Positions 37,325 to 45,758 of a DNA stretch of 64,000 nucleotides are shown in pieces. The notes beneath the pieces are model-generated. The model was not told where the DNA came from. It was given only the letters and a program-made list of their open reading frames with translations, and did no database searches. Origin of the DNA: Roseibium album (lineage in GTDB: Bacteria; Pseudomonadota; Alphaproteobacteria; Rhizobiales; Stappiaceae); assembly GCA_001404055.1 (NCBI GenBank), contig CXTY01000007.1, positions 58-64,057 on the forward strand, given 5' to 3'. Every line of letters begins with the position of its first letter. Positions within the stretch are counted from its first letter, which is position 1. The position numbers and the translations under genes are program-made.

Positions 37325-38227
37325 TTACTCCTCGTCTCCTTTGGAAGTCTGACTGCCCGCGCTGAATAGCGAGGGCAGGATGACCGCGACGATTACCAAT
37401 GATCCTCCCAGGATCATTTCCGTGGTCAAGGCCTCGCCCAGGAATATGGCGGCATTGATGAAAGTGAAGACGACAGACAGCACAAACAGCAGTGCTGACG
37501 TCACAGTGGAAACACCAGCCATCGCCTCGTACCAGAGAAAATAGCCAAAGGCGGTCGGGAAAACCGCCAGGAAGACCAGCCAGAACAGATCCCCTGTTGT
37601 GGGCTCGAAGGGATAGAGAAAAAAGCCGGGCGTCAAAACAATAGCGCTGCAGAAAAGAACCTGAAACAGCAGCCGCAAACGTTCCGCAGGCGCTTCGGTG
37701 TTTTGTACCGACCTTGAGCTACCGATAATGAAGATCGCCCACGTAAAACCGGCGAAGATCATCAGCAGATCGCCGGAACTGCCCGTTGCACCAGGGTCAA
37801 AATCATGTCTGACGGTCAGGTAGACGCCTGCCATGACCAATGCTGTAGCAACCACATCGATCAATCGAACTCGCTCAATACCAACGCCAGCAAGCAGCAG
37901 CAGTACGAAAAATGGTGCCGTGTTCTCCAGCACCATCGCATTGGTCGCACTGGTTTGTTCCAGGCCAACGTGAAACACAGCGTAGTTGAGAACGAACCCT
38001 GCGATGGCGAGTAGTTTGTACCGGTCGAAACGGATTGGAAACGCCGCCTGCCCCTGTACCTTCAAAATGAGGAATAGAATTGCACTCGCTATCCAGAGCC
38101 GCAGGACCGCGATTTGCAGTCCGTGAAGGTCGCTGGTCAGAAACCGTACAACCACACTGTGCGTGCCAAAAAGAAGGGCCGCAACGACCCCAAACCCAAG
38201 CGCACGTTTTGAAAATGCTCTATCCAT
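37325..38227 (-). CDS. EamA/DMT superfamily transporter
   Basis: A 300-residue inner-membrane protein with ten hydrophobic helices in two EamA repeats ('HSVVVRFLTSDLHGLQIAVLRLWIASAILFLIL' in the first; 'VFPTAFGYFLWYEAMAGVSTVTSALLFVLSVVFTFINAAIFLGEAL' in the second). These move amino acids, purines or other metabolites, usually outward. It ends in an acidic tail and stands alone. Confidence 0.9.
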   Translation of the reverse strand: MDRAFSKRALGFGVVAALLFGTHSVVVRFLTSDLHGLQIAVLRLWIASAILFLILKVQGQAAFPIRFDRYKLLAIAGFVLNYAVFHVGLEQTSATNAMVLENTAPFFVLLLLAGVGIERVRLIDVVATALVMAGVYLTVRHDFDPGATGSSGDLLMIFAGFTWAIFIIGSSRSVQNTEAPAERLRLLFQVLFCSAIVLTPGFFLYPFEPTTGDLFWLVFLAVFPTAFGYFLWYEAMAGVSTVTSALLFVLSVVFTFINAAIFLGEALTTEMILGGSLVIVAVILPSLFSAGSQTSKGDEE

Positions 38228-38341
38228 CGGCGAATGCTAGCCGATCAATTGCGCGCTCACAATAATCACGCAAAAAGTGCAAACATTCAGGAAATACCTG
38301 TACGGGACGGCTCAAAGTGAACCGCCCCTTTCAGGAAGCCT

Positions 38342-38992
38342 CTATTCCGCTGCTTGAGCGGGCGCTTGTGGAGCTGTCTTGGCCCAGGCGGGCAAAGCTT
38401 CAAGACGGTTGATCCAGTCCTGCACGTTCTTGAATTCGGCCAATGGCACCTGTGACTGCGGGTGCAAGGCCAAAGCCGAATGGCTGCCAACTGCAAAATC
38501 GGCGGCTGTTACCTTGTCGCCAAGAATAAAATTCTGGCCACTCAGATGGTCATTTAGAACCGCGGCAAAACGGCGGAAATTCTCAAGGCCTGCCTCGATT
38601 TTCTCCTGATCTGGTGCACCAATACCAAAGGCCTGCTTTGCAACTGTTTCCCAGACGATCTCACCAAGTCCCCGGTTGAAATGCTGTACTTCCCAGGATT
38701 GCCAGCGCAGAACCTCGTAGCGTCCGATCCGGTCTGACGGGCAGAACTCCTCTGCGCCCTGCCGGTCGGCGAGGTAGATCATGATCGGATTGGATTCCCA
38801 CAGTTTCAAATCACCATCCACAAGCACTGGAACTTTCACATTGGGATTTATCGCCCGAAACTCATCGGTTTGATGTTCTCCTGCGAAAAGATCGAACTTC
38901 TGGATCTCGACGTCATTCTGCAGTCCCAGGTGATGGACAGTTGCCAGCACCCGGCGGCTATTGGGGGACAGGTCAGTAATATAAAGTTTCAT
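38342..38992 (-). CDS. Glutathione S-transferase family protein
   Basis: A 216-residue GST. The N-terminal thioredoxin fold has 'LSPNSRRVLATVHHLG' with Ser as candidate catalytic residue, 'PNVKVPVLVDGDLKLWESNPIMIYLAD' carries the cis-Pro and the Glu-Ser glutathione-binding pair, and the C-terminal helical domain has 'LGDKVTAADFAVG'. AGGAG eight bases before ATG 38992 decides the start over a GTG at 39001. The Ala-Pro-rich C-terminus is a minor oddity. It is divergent from the ArsR gene and may share control with it. Confidence 0.92.
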   Translation of the reverse strand: MKLYITDLSPNSRRVLATVHHLGLQNDVEIQKFDLFAGEHQTDEFRAINPNVKVPVLVDGDLKLWESNPIMIYLADRQGAEEFCPSDRIGRYEVLRWQSWEVQHFNRGLGEIVWETVAKQAFGIGAPDQEKIEAGLENFRRFAAVLNDHLSGQNFILGDKVTAADFAVGSHSALALHPQSQVPLAEFKNVQDWINRLEALPAWAKTAPQAPAQAAE

Positions 38993-39074
38993 GGCATCCA
39001 CTCCTGTTGTTACGCGTCCCGGATCTCCCCGATCCGACCAAAGTCGAGCATCAGTCGATTTGGCAATTCTTTAC

Positions 39075-39090
39075 TCAACCATTTAGTTGA
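39075..39090. promoter_or_regulatory. Probable ArsR-family operator
   Basis: TCAACCATTTAGTTGA has TCAAC/GTTGA arms around six bases, in the shared promoter region of the GST and ArsR genes. A related AGTCAACC element recurs at 39111-39118. Such sites are typical ahead of ArsR-SRPBCC operons. Confidence 0.6.
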
Positions 39091-39132
39091 CTATAATGAA
39101 GTCAGGTGATAGTCAACCAAAAGGTTCACTTT

Positions 39133-39471
39133 ATGAATGCAGCACTGATGCCCCAACTGGACGCGACTTTCTCTGCTCTCAGCGACAGTACCAGAAGAGC
39201 TATTGTCGCCCGACTTGCGAGTGGTGAGACTTCACTCTCCGATCTGGCAGAACCGTTCGACATGTCCTTAACGGCGGTTTCAAAACATTTGCGGGTCCTG
39301 TCTGACGCAGGCCTTGTCGATGTTGAAAAGCGGGGCAGAACCCGCCACTGCCGCCTGCGCGGAGCTCCAATCAAGGAAGCTGTCGACTGGCTCAGCAAAT
39401 ACGAGGCGTTCTGGATCGACCGCTTCGACGCCCTAGCACGCCATCTCGCCAATGAGGATACACAAAAATGA
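39133..39471 (+). CDS. ArsR/SmtB family transcriptional regulator
   Basis: A 112-residue winged-helix repressor: 'FSALSDSTRRAIVARLASGETSLSDLAEPFDMSLTAVSKHLRVLSDAGLVDVEKRGRTRHCRL' is the DNA-binding unit. No CxC metal site is seen, so it is not an arsenic sensor but the type that pairs with SRPBCC proteins. AAGG eight bases before ATG 39133 fixes the start. Its stop overlaps the SRPBCC start by four bases (ATGA), so the two are coupled. Confidence 0.92.
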   Translation: MNAALMPQLDATFSALSDSTRRAIVARLASGETSLSDLAEPFDMSLTAVSKHLRVLSDAGLVDVEKRGRTRHCRLRGAPIKEAVDWLSKYEAFWIDRFDALARHLANEDTQK

Positions 39472-39959
39472 ACGTTCAGCAGCCCGCAAAGGAATTCTTG
39501 AAGTCCGACCCTGGCCAGGACCCGATCATTGTCGAAGGAATGTTCCAGGCAGACGCCACTCGTGTCTTCAAGGCTTTCACCGCACCTGAGGATGTCAGCT
39601 GCTGGTTCATACCGAAAGCGGGCGGATTGGAGTCCGTTGAAATCGACCTGCAGGTTGGTGGCAAATGGTGTTTTGTCATCGACAGGACGCAGGACAAGCA
39701 GATCCATTTTGAAGGTGAGTATCTGGTCATCGACCCGCCAAACCGGCTGGAATTCAGTTGGAGACACGTCCAGGAATTTAACGACGGCACACGCGAGGCG
39801 ACCGATACTTCCAAGGTTGCCGTCACTTTCACACAAGTGGGCAAAGCAACCGAAGTCCGGCTCTGCCATGAAGCCATCAAGAGCGAAGATGCCCGCCAGG
39901 GTGTTGGCAGTGGTTGGAATGGCTGCTTTGGCCGTCTTGTCGATTTCGTTTCAAAGTAA
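39468..39959 (+). CDS. SRPBCC/AHSA1 domain protein
   Basis: A 163-residue START-like helix-grip protein: 'EGMFQADATRVFKAFTAPEDVSCWFIPKAGGLESVEIDLQVGGKWCFVI' opens the AHSA1 fold, and 'HEAIKSEDARQGVGSGWNGCFGRLVDFV' forms the closing helix. Family members bind hydrophobic ligands. In ArsR-SRPBCC pairs the role is unknown but conserved. The operon continues into the DUF899 gene 23 bases on. Confidence 0.9.
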   Translation: MNVQQPAKEFLKSDPGQDPIIVEGMFQADATRVFKAFTAPEDVSCWFIPKAGGLESVEIDLQVGGKWCFVIDRTQDKQIHFEGEYLVIDPPNRLEFSWRHVQEFNDGTREATDTSKVAVTFTQVGKATEVRLCHEAIKSEDARQGVGSGWNGCFGRLVDFVSK

Positions 39960-39982
39960 ATCCATTGCCCAGGGAGAAAGAT

Positions 39983-40690
39983 ATGTCATCACCGAATTTT
40001 GTCAGTCGTGAAGAATGGCTCGAAGCCAGAAAAACACATCTGAACGAAGAAAAAGCCTTCACAAGGGAACGCGACCGGCTATCGAAGGCTCGCAGGTCCC
40101 TGCCCCTCGTGTTGGTCGAAAAAGACTATGTCTTCGACACACTTGACGGGAAGAAATCCTTGTCGGATCTCTTTGGCCCTCATCGCCAACTGGTGGTCTA
40201 CCACTTCATGTTTGGCGAAAATTGGGAAGAGGGTTGCCCCAGCTGTTCCTTCTGGGCGGACAATTACGAGCGTCTTGATGTTCATCTCGCTGCGCGCGAC
40301 ACAGCGCTCCTGTCCATCTCCAACGCTCCGCTGGAAAAGCTGACGGCTTACAAAGAGCGGATGGGCTGGAGCTTCAACTGGGTGTCAACAGCCGGAAATG
40401 GCTTTGGCGTTGATTTTGGCGTTACGTTTCCCGGCAAGGAAGACCCGAGTGGGCGTGGTTACAACTATTCCGGCAATGTCTTTGGCGAGGAGTTGCCAGG
40501 CGTTAGCACGTTCCTGAAGCTAGAAGACGGTCGCATCGGTCACAGCTACTCAACGTTTGGCCGTGGTCTCGATATTCTCAACATGGCCTATAATCTGCTC
40601 GACTTAACTCCGATGGGGCGACATGAAGAAGAATTGCCCTATGCACAGGCCTGGGTGAAGCGGCGCGATATGTATGGGGTGGATGGGTAA
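39983..40690 (+). CDS. DUF899 family thioredoxin-like protein
   Basis: A 235-residue protein of the DUF899 family, which has a thioredoxin fold with a conserved 'EGCPSCSFWADNYERLDVHL' motif in place of CxxC plus 'WVSTAGNGFGVDFGV' and 'DGRIGHSYSTFGRGLDILNMAYNLLDLTPMGR'. It probably handles thiols or peroxides; unproven. GGGAGA precedes ATG 39983, which overrides an ORF start 69 bases upstream. It is third in the ArsR-SRPBCC-DUF899 operon and its end is marked by a REP-like repeat. Confidence 0.9.
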   Translation: MSSPNFVSREEWLEARKTHLNEEKAFTRERDRLSKARRSLPLVLVEKDYVFDTLDGKKSLSDLFGPHRQLVVYHFMFGENWEEGCPSCSFWADNYERLDVHLAARDTALLSISNAPLEKLTAYKERMGWSFNWVSTAGNGFGVDFGVTFPGKEDPSGRGYNYSGNVFGEELPGVSTFLKLEDGRIGHSYSTFGRGLDILNMAYNLLDLTPMGRHEEELPYAQAWVKRRDMYGVDG

Positions 40691-40704
40691 GCAGAAATTC
40701 TTGA

Positions 40705-40862
40705 CCGTCATTCCTGACAAGCGCAGCACATGCTGCGCGCCGATCCGGAATCCAGCGCGGGTGCGTAAGCACCGCAAGCTCACAATACAAAAGAAAACAG
40801 ACGCACTGGCACACGAAATTTATCTGGATTCCTGATCACACGATGACGCTTTCGCGTCACGC
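40705..40862. repeat. REP-like palindromic repeat cluster
   Basis: GCGCAGCA/TGCTGCGC (40721-40738) is a perfect hairpin, TGACGC/GCGTCA (40844-40859) another, and GGAATCCAG (40747-40755) is inverted against CTGGATTCC (40824-40832). Together they form an interspersed mosaic like the other REP copies. The rest of the gene-free interval before the leu leader (40863-41069) has small palindromes (AACGAA-T-TTCGTT at 40983-40995) but nothing I can name. Confidence 0.7.
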
Positions 40863-41069
40863 TATCAGTACTGGCAACGGGTTTTTAAGGGCACAGTGTC
40901 GGTTAAAACCGTCGTTTGTCGCAGAGATAATCCGTGCAACCTACGCAAAAGCCGGTTGCGTCAAAAACATTCCTGCCTTAAGAACGAATTTCGTTAACCG
41001 TCAGGTTACGCTTTTCCACCACTCTCGGTGGACGATCTTTTGAGACGACCAAAGGCCAAAGACAGACCC

Positions 41070-41171
41070 ATGATCGCGACAGGCGACATTTCTGGATCTT
41101 CTAACGGCGCGCTGAACAAGCGCGGCGGCCTTCTCCTACTAGGCGATCTCCTCCTTCTTAGATGCCCCTGA
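41070..41171 (+). CDS. leuL: Leucine-rich leader peptide of leuA
   Basis: A 33-codon reading frame (ATG 41070, TGA 41169-41171) with eight Leu codons packed in ten positions: CTT CTC CTA CTA, two other codons, then CTC CTC CTT CTT (codons 21-24 and 27-30). CTA is rare in this GC-rich genome. This is a leader peptide that senses charged tRNA-Leu: stalling at the Leu run would change RNA folding just downstream and raise leuA expression. It lies 141 bases before the leuA start. Alphaproteobacterial leuA leaders of this design are known from comparative studies. No strong Shine-Dalgarno is visible. Confidence 0.85.
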   Translation: MIATGDISGSSNGALNKRGGLLLLGDLLLLRCP

Positions 41172-41217
41172 GCGTCGGCTGATCCGCGTCTATAAAAGCG
41201 GAACGGGCACTTAGGGG
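41163..41217 (+). promoter_or_regulatory. Candidate attenuator hairpin after the leucine leader
   Basis: CCCCTGAG (41165-41172) can pair with CTTAGGGG (41210-41217) and overlaps the leader stop codon, while TGCCC (41163-41167) can pair with GGGCA (41205-41209) instead, and TCCGC/GCGGA make an inner stem. Mutually exclusive stems fit an attenuation switch. No T-run follows, so a classical intrinsic terminator is not evident and the exact mechanism is open. Confidence 0.5.
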
Positions 41218-41312
41218 AGAAAATCAAAGAACCGAACCAAGATAATTGGATCGTGCCTCGTCACATTTTTCCCTTAAGGTATTAGGGCCGATCCCAGCCA
41301 GGAACGAACGAC

Positions 41313-42869
41313 ATGACTGCCACTTCCGAGAAGGACCAGATCCGCATTTTCGACACGACCTTGCGCGACGGCGAACAATCGCCCGGCGCATCAATGACGC
41401 TGGAAGAAAAGCTGCAGATAGCCGAAATCCTCGACGACATGGGTGTTGATATCATCGAAGCCGGTTTCCCGATTGCCTCCAACGGTGACTTCGAAGCCGT
41501 CAGCGAAATCGCAAGACGTTCCAAGAATTCCGTTGTTGCAGGTCTGGCCCGCGCTATTCACGGCGACATCGACCGTTGCGGAGAAGCCGTGAAACACGCC
41601 GGCAAAGGCCGCATTCACACCTTCGTCTCCACCTCCCCGATCCATCTGAAGTTCCAGATGAACAAGACCGAAGAAGAAGTGATGGAAATCATCACTGATA
41701 CGGTCACCCGTTCGCGCAATCTGATCGATGACGTTGAATGGTCGGCAATGGATGCGACCCGTACGCCGATTGAATATCTGTGTCGATGTGTGGAAGCTGC
41801 GATCAAATGTGGTGCAACCACCATCAACTTGCCGGATACAGTCGGTTATGCGACCCCGGATGAATATCAGTCGATGTTTGAACAGATCCGCGAACGTGTC
41901 CCGAACAGCGACCAGGCGATCTTCTCCGTGCACTGTCATGATGATCTGGGATTGGCGGTTGCCAACTCACTGTCCGGTGTTGCTGGTGGCGCCCGTCAGA
42001 TCGAATGCACCATCAATGGCCTGGGTGAACGCGCCGGCAATGCTTCTTTGGAAGAGATCGTGATGGCGGTGCGCACACGCGGCGATATCCTGCCCTATGA
42101 AACGCAGATCGATCCGACCTTCCTGGTCCGCGCATCCAAAATGGTGGCAGGTGCCTCGGGCTTCGCTGTCCAGTACAACAAGGCCATTGTCGGCAAGAAC
42201 GCCTTTGCGCATGAAAGCGGCATCCACCAGGATGGCATGCTGAAGAACGCAGAAACTTATGAAATCATGCGTCCGGAGGACGTAGGTGTCAAAGCAACCT
42301 CTTTGGTCATGGGCAAGCATTCCGGCCGTCACGCATTCCGCGACAAGTTGCGCGAATTGGGCTTCGACCTGGGCGACAATGCCCTGCAGGATGCGTTCCG
42401 CAGGTTCAAGGATCTCGCCGACCGCAAAAAGCACGTCTATGACGAAGACATCGAAGCGCTGGTCGAAGACGAGATCAACACCCTGGGCGAAAAAACCAAG
42501 GTAATCGCACTGACGGTCATTGCCGGCACCGGCGGCCCGCAGAAAGCGATCCTGACTATGGACGTGAACGGTCAGCACATCACCAAGGAAGCCACTGGCG
42601 ACGGTCCGGTTGATGCGACTTTCAATGCCATCAAGGACATTGTCCCCCATGAGGCAACGCTGTCGCTCTACCAGGTGCACGCGGTGACCGAGGGCACTGA
42701 TGCGCAAGCAGAGGTCTCCGTTCGTCTGGAAGCCGAAGGCCGCATCGCCACCGGCAAGGGTGCCGACACAGACACGCTGGTCGCCTCCGCACGCGCCTAT
42801 GTCTCCGCCATGAACAAACTGGCCCTGCGTCAGGGCGCCAGCAATCCGGGAGCCCTGCAGGCAGTCTGA
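41313..42869 (+). CDS. leuA: 2-isopropylmalate synthase
   Basis: A 518-residue enzyme that condenses 2-ketoisovalerate with acetyl-CoA, the first committed step to leucine. 'FDTTLRDGEQSPGASM' near residues 11-26 is the HMGL-like signature with metal ligand Asp, 'SVHCHDDLGLAVANS' gives the His-x-His ligands near residue 207, and 'AHESGIHQDGML' follows. Residues ~390-510 are the LeuA allosteric domain that senses leucine. AGGAACG precedes ATG 41313. It is controlled by a leader peptide and ends in a terminator-like hairpin. Confidence 0.97.
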   Translation: MTATSEKDQIRIFDTTLRDGEQSPGASMTLEEKLQIAEILDDMGVDIIEAGFPIASNGDFEAVSEIARRSKNSVVAGLARAIHGDIDRCGEAVKHAGKGRIHTFVSTSPIHLKFQMNKTEEEVMEIITDTVTRSRNLIDDVEWSAMDATRTPIEYLCRCVEAAIKCGATTINLPDTVGYATPDEYQSMFEQIRERVPNSDQAIFSVHCHDDLGLAVANSLSGVAGGARQIECTINGLGERAGNASLEEIVMAVRTRGDILPYETQIDPTFLVRASKMVAGASGFAVQYNKAIVGKNAFAHESGIHQDGMLKNAETYEIMRPEDVGVKATSLVMGKHSGRHAFRDKLRELGFDLGDNALQDAFRRFKDLADRKKHVYDEDIEALVEDEINTLGEKTKVIALTVIAGTGGPQKAILTMDVNGQHITKEATGDGPVDATFNAIKDIVPHEATLSLYQVHAVTEGTDAQAEVSVRLEAEGRIATGKGADTDTLVASARAYVSAMNKLALRQGASNPGALQAV

Positions 42870-42921
42870 TCGGGACAATCCCGAAACAGCAGCACGGCTT
42901 TGCCGGATAGAACGCTAACAG

Positions 42922-42960
42922 ACCCGTTTCCACCATTCAGGTGGAGGCGGGTTATTGTTT
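42922..42960 (+). terminator. Terminator-like hairpin after leuA
   Basis: ACCCG..TCCACC pairs with GGTGGA..CGGGT around ATTCA (42922-42952) and is followed by TATTGTTT, about 50 bases past the leuA stop. Confidence 0.7.
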
Positions 42961-43093
42961 CAAGGGGAAAGCCTAACTTACGCGAGCGTCTTTTTTTTGA
43001 AGAGATGGCAGGTTTTCCCCGAGGGACCAGCACAAACTTCGTGTCATTCGAGCTTGAGAGTTCGAAAGGTCATAGGTGCTGCTTCGAGCTCTA

Positions 43094-44227
43094 TTACTGC
43101 TGCGCCGCCCTGGATTGTGCGACATAGACTCCGACAAGAAGACGGCTGGACGGGTTCAGGGTTCCAGGAAGATCCAGGGATTTTTCCAATTGCAGCCCGA
43201 TTGACCAGTCCTGGCGCGCCGAAAACTGTCTGGCAATCAGCGCAGCTGCATTTGGGCGCTGCGCCACGAATTCCAGCAAAACCTCCTGAATGGCCGTTTT
43301 CAAGTCTTGCGAACCAAGACCGCTGTGGATCGCCATGGCCTCGACGACGGACTCAAGTTTGCCGAGAGGCTGAGTGGGATCCGAGAAATATAGCCTCGCC
43401 AAGTTCCTGACAGCACCGGTACCCTCAAGTTCGATATACGCTGTAGTAGCGGCGCCCAGACTTTCCGAAGTGTCCAGGTTTGCCATGGTTTCTATCTGTC
43501 TTTGAACCAGCGTTCGTGCAGCCGGTGTTCCCGTCAGCCCCAGAAGCAGGAAGTTGATCGGCCGATAAGCAAATTCGCTCCATGACCCGAGCGATTTCAG
43601 GATCTCTCGATCGCTGAATCGAACCTCCATGTCGCTCAACATCGCATAAGGCACCCGATCGATTTCCTGCAACGCGAGCCTGCGGACGCGAAGATTCGGA
43701 TGATCCTGATAGTCGGCAAATGTTTCGAACCGATCCGGGTGGTAAGCTTCTTCACGCCAGTCCACCGCTTTTTTGACGATGACATCTATGAGCGACCGAT
43801 GGTCCCGGTCGGCATAGCCAATAATAACCCAGCGGCCCACACCATCCTTGGCCAGGATAACGCCGTCCTCGGGATTGTTTGCAAGTCGGTGACGAAACGT
43901 GCTGTCAACAAGAAACGGAATATCTCCGTCTGCATCCTGCCCGCGGTAGAATTTCACAACCCGATACTTGAAGCCGTTTTCAGGGTCCGGACGTGCTAGC
44001 GCAATCACATCGCTGTACAGCATCCAGTCGACCAGCGTTTTCGTCGGTTTGTAGTTGTGAAATGAGCAGCTAAAAGCCACGACCGGAGACACAAGGAACC
44101 ATATGGCCATTAGCCCGACAAAAATCATTAGACCAGGGGAACCACCTGTCCGGCGCGAATTGAACCTGGAACGACGGAACAAAACCTTGAACAGACCGCT
44201 TTGTTCGGTTTGAAGTGCCACCACCAA
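43094..44227 (-). CDS. Exported protein of unknown function
   Basis: A 377-residue protein I cannot assign. A hydrophobic helix at residues ~34-52 ends in 'VVAFSCSFHNYKP' and looks like a signal or anchor; the Cys may be a processing site. The following ~100 residues ('YSDVIALARPDPENGFKYRVVKFYRGQD') have the feel of a small beta-barrel like netrin/TIMP modules, and the rest is helical, perhaps HEAT-like ('DHPNLRVRRLALQEIDRVPYAML'). The start is TTG with AAGG eight bases upstream; ATG 44128 (residue 34) is an alternative that would start right at the hydrophobic segment. It stands alone between leuA and the GNAT pair. Confidence 0.6.
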   Translation of the reverse strand: MVVALQTEQSGLFKVLFRRSRFNSRRTGGSPGLMIFVGLMAIWFLVSPVVAFSCSFHNYKPTKTLVDWMLYSDVIALARPDPENGFKYRVVKFYRGQDADGDIPFLVDSTFRHRLANNPEDGVILAKDGVGRWVIIGYADRDHRSLIDVIVKKAVDWREEAYHPDRFETFADYQDHPNLRVRRLALQEIDRVPYAMLSDMEVRFSDREILKSLGSWSEFAYRPINFLLLGLTGTPAARTLVQRQIETMANLDTSESLGAATTAYIELEGTGAVRNLARLYFSDPTQPLGKLESVVEAMAIHSGLGSQDLKTAIQEVLLEFVAQRPNAAALIARQFSARQDWSIGLQLEKSLDLPGTLNPSSRLLVGVYVAQSRAAQQ

Positions 44228-44368
44228 CTATTGAACCTTATCTGCCTGGAATTCATCGGGACCCAAGATGAGGCCAGCGTACAGTCAGTCCGGGTTGTTT
44301 GTCAGTTCAATTTTTGTATTTGCGGTTATCGCCTGCTGCTTTGCCAACTCTGAAACCGAGGCTGACCC

Positions 44369-44920
44369 TCAGGCAGGCACCGCAGCACTCAAGATCTGGT
44401 CCTGCAGATACTCTTCGCGCGTGATCCGGAAAAACCGGCAAGCAACGCCGTGCTTTTCCATTTCCTTCCAGAACTTCATTCCGGATTTCACCATCACATT
44501 TTGTGAGGACTTATGTTCTGACGCGCTGTAGGCGATCAGATGGTCATCTGGCATTGTCTTGAAAAACCAGCTGACCAACCCTCGGGCGATTTCGGTTGCG
44601 TAGCCCATGCCCCAAGCAGCCCGCTTTAGACTGTAACCCATTTCGAAACTAGCTGGGTCCTGCTGCCAGGAGAAGCCCGCGCGCCCGAGAAATTCTCCGC
44701 TGACGGTTTCAAGTTTCCACTTACTGATCTGGTTACGCTCATGTGCATCCATGTAAGTCGACAATTTTTGTCTGGCCTCCATCTCGCTCATTGACTGAGG
44801 CCCAGGAGACAAAAATCGGTTTACTTCGGGGTCAGAATGAAGCCCCAAAAACAGGGAATAGTCTTCTTCGGCAAAGGGAACCAGACGCAACCTTTCGGTG
44901 GTCAAAACGACATTACTCAT
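44369..44920 (-). CDS. GNAT family N-acetyltransferase, RimJ/RimL type
   Basis: A 183-residue GNAT of the RimJ/RimL/SpeG-like group: 'LTTERLRLVPFAEEDYSLFLGLHSDPEVNRF' begins the fold, 'FLGRAGFSWQQD...FEMGYSLKRAAWGMGYATEIARGLV' gives motif A, and 'NVMVKSGMKFW' motif B. These acetylate ribosomal protein N-termini or small amines; substrate unknown. It is followed 82 bases upstream by a diverged paralogue in the same direction (45003-45542). Confidence 0.87.
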   Translation of the reverse strand: MSNVVLTTERLRLVPFAEEDYSLFLGLHSDPEVNRFLSPGPQSMSEMEARQKLSTYMDAHERNQISKWKLETVSGEFLGRAGFSWQQDPASFEMGYSLKRAAWGMGYATEIARGLVSWFFKTMPDDHLIAYSASEHKSSQNVMVKSGMKFWKEMEKHGVACRFFRITREEYLQDQILSAAVPA

Positions 44921-45002
44921 AAACTAGCTCTTGGAAAGAAGACCGCACGAAAACACGGTCTTGCTGAATTTTGATAACTGTTACTGTTTCATTCTGACAG
45001 GC

Positions 45003-45542
45003 TCAGGCGCTCAACAAATAAGACTGCATGGAAGGGCTGAGCAGCTGGAATACGTCCGCCTGCATACCTTCTATCACCTTGCTTTCGCGGTGATAGAAAC
45101 CACTATCAAGAAAAACGTCTCTCATGTCCCTGTTGTCCGTACGCACGACGGCAACCAAATGGGAGAAATATGTATTTTGGAAGAACCATTCAGTCAGAGC
45201 CGAACACAACCGTTTGGGCAGGCTGGAATCCTGACCAAGTATGTCTAGCGAAAGGCAATAGTTCAGACTGATCTCAGACGTTTCACTAACGGGTGTGAAG
45301 CCTGCCCAGCCGAGAAACTCACCGTCATTCGACACAGCTTTCCATTTGGCAAACCCATGGTCAACCTGGTTCTGCAAAGCGGTGCGGACCAGATCGGCCG
45401 CGTCAGCGATTGTACAATTTGTAGAATATTCAGAACATCGATTGCCGTATGGATCAGAATGAAGGTCTTTTACGAGATTAATATCGGCGGGAGAAAAAGG
45501 AACAAGCCGCACTGCGTCGCATTCGAGAATAGTCGTCCGCAC
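45003..45542 (-). CDS. GNAT family N-acetyltransferase paralogue
   Basis: A 179-residue GNAT sharing the plan of its neighbour ('CDAVRLVPFSPADINLVKDLHSDPYGNR', 'AKWKAVSNDGEFLGWAGFTPV', 'SEISLNYCLSL'). Motif A is degenerate compared with the usual Q/RxxGxG loop ('LSLDILGQDSSLPKRLC'), so acetyl-CoA binding may be altered. It looks like an old tandem duplication of the gene at 44369-44920 now under weaker constraint. Confidence 0.78.
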   Translation of the reverse strand: MRTTILECDAVRLVPFSPADINLVKDLHSDPYGNRCSEYSTNCTIADAADLVRTALQNQVDHGFAKWKAVSNDGEFLGWAGFTPVSETSEISLNYCLSLDILGQDSSLPKRLCSALTEWFFQNTYFSHLVAVVRTDNRDMRDVFLDSGFYHRESKVIEGMQADVFQLLSPSMQSYLLSA

Positions 45543-45758
45543 CGTGTCCTCCTAGGCAACTGATTTTCATCAGAGGTTTTGTTGCAGCAAAATAGGCTGC
45601 CTGCAGTCAGAATTGATGTAACCCTGAATTGTGCCAACCCCGTGGCAGACAAAAGTATAAGCGTTATTATGACAAAAATATATTCGTAATACCAACTAGT
45701 TAGGGTCATATTTTGCACTGCGCTGCACAAACATGAAGCAGAAGAAGTGAAGCCAGTG

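Noticed and set aside
40863..41069. Small palindromes upstream of the leucine leader as a named operator
   Set aside because: AACGAA-T-TTCGTT and a CCACC/GGTGG stem exist, but nothing ties them to a known regulator.
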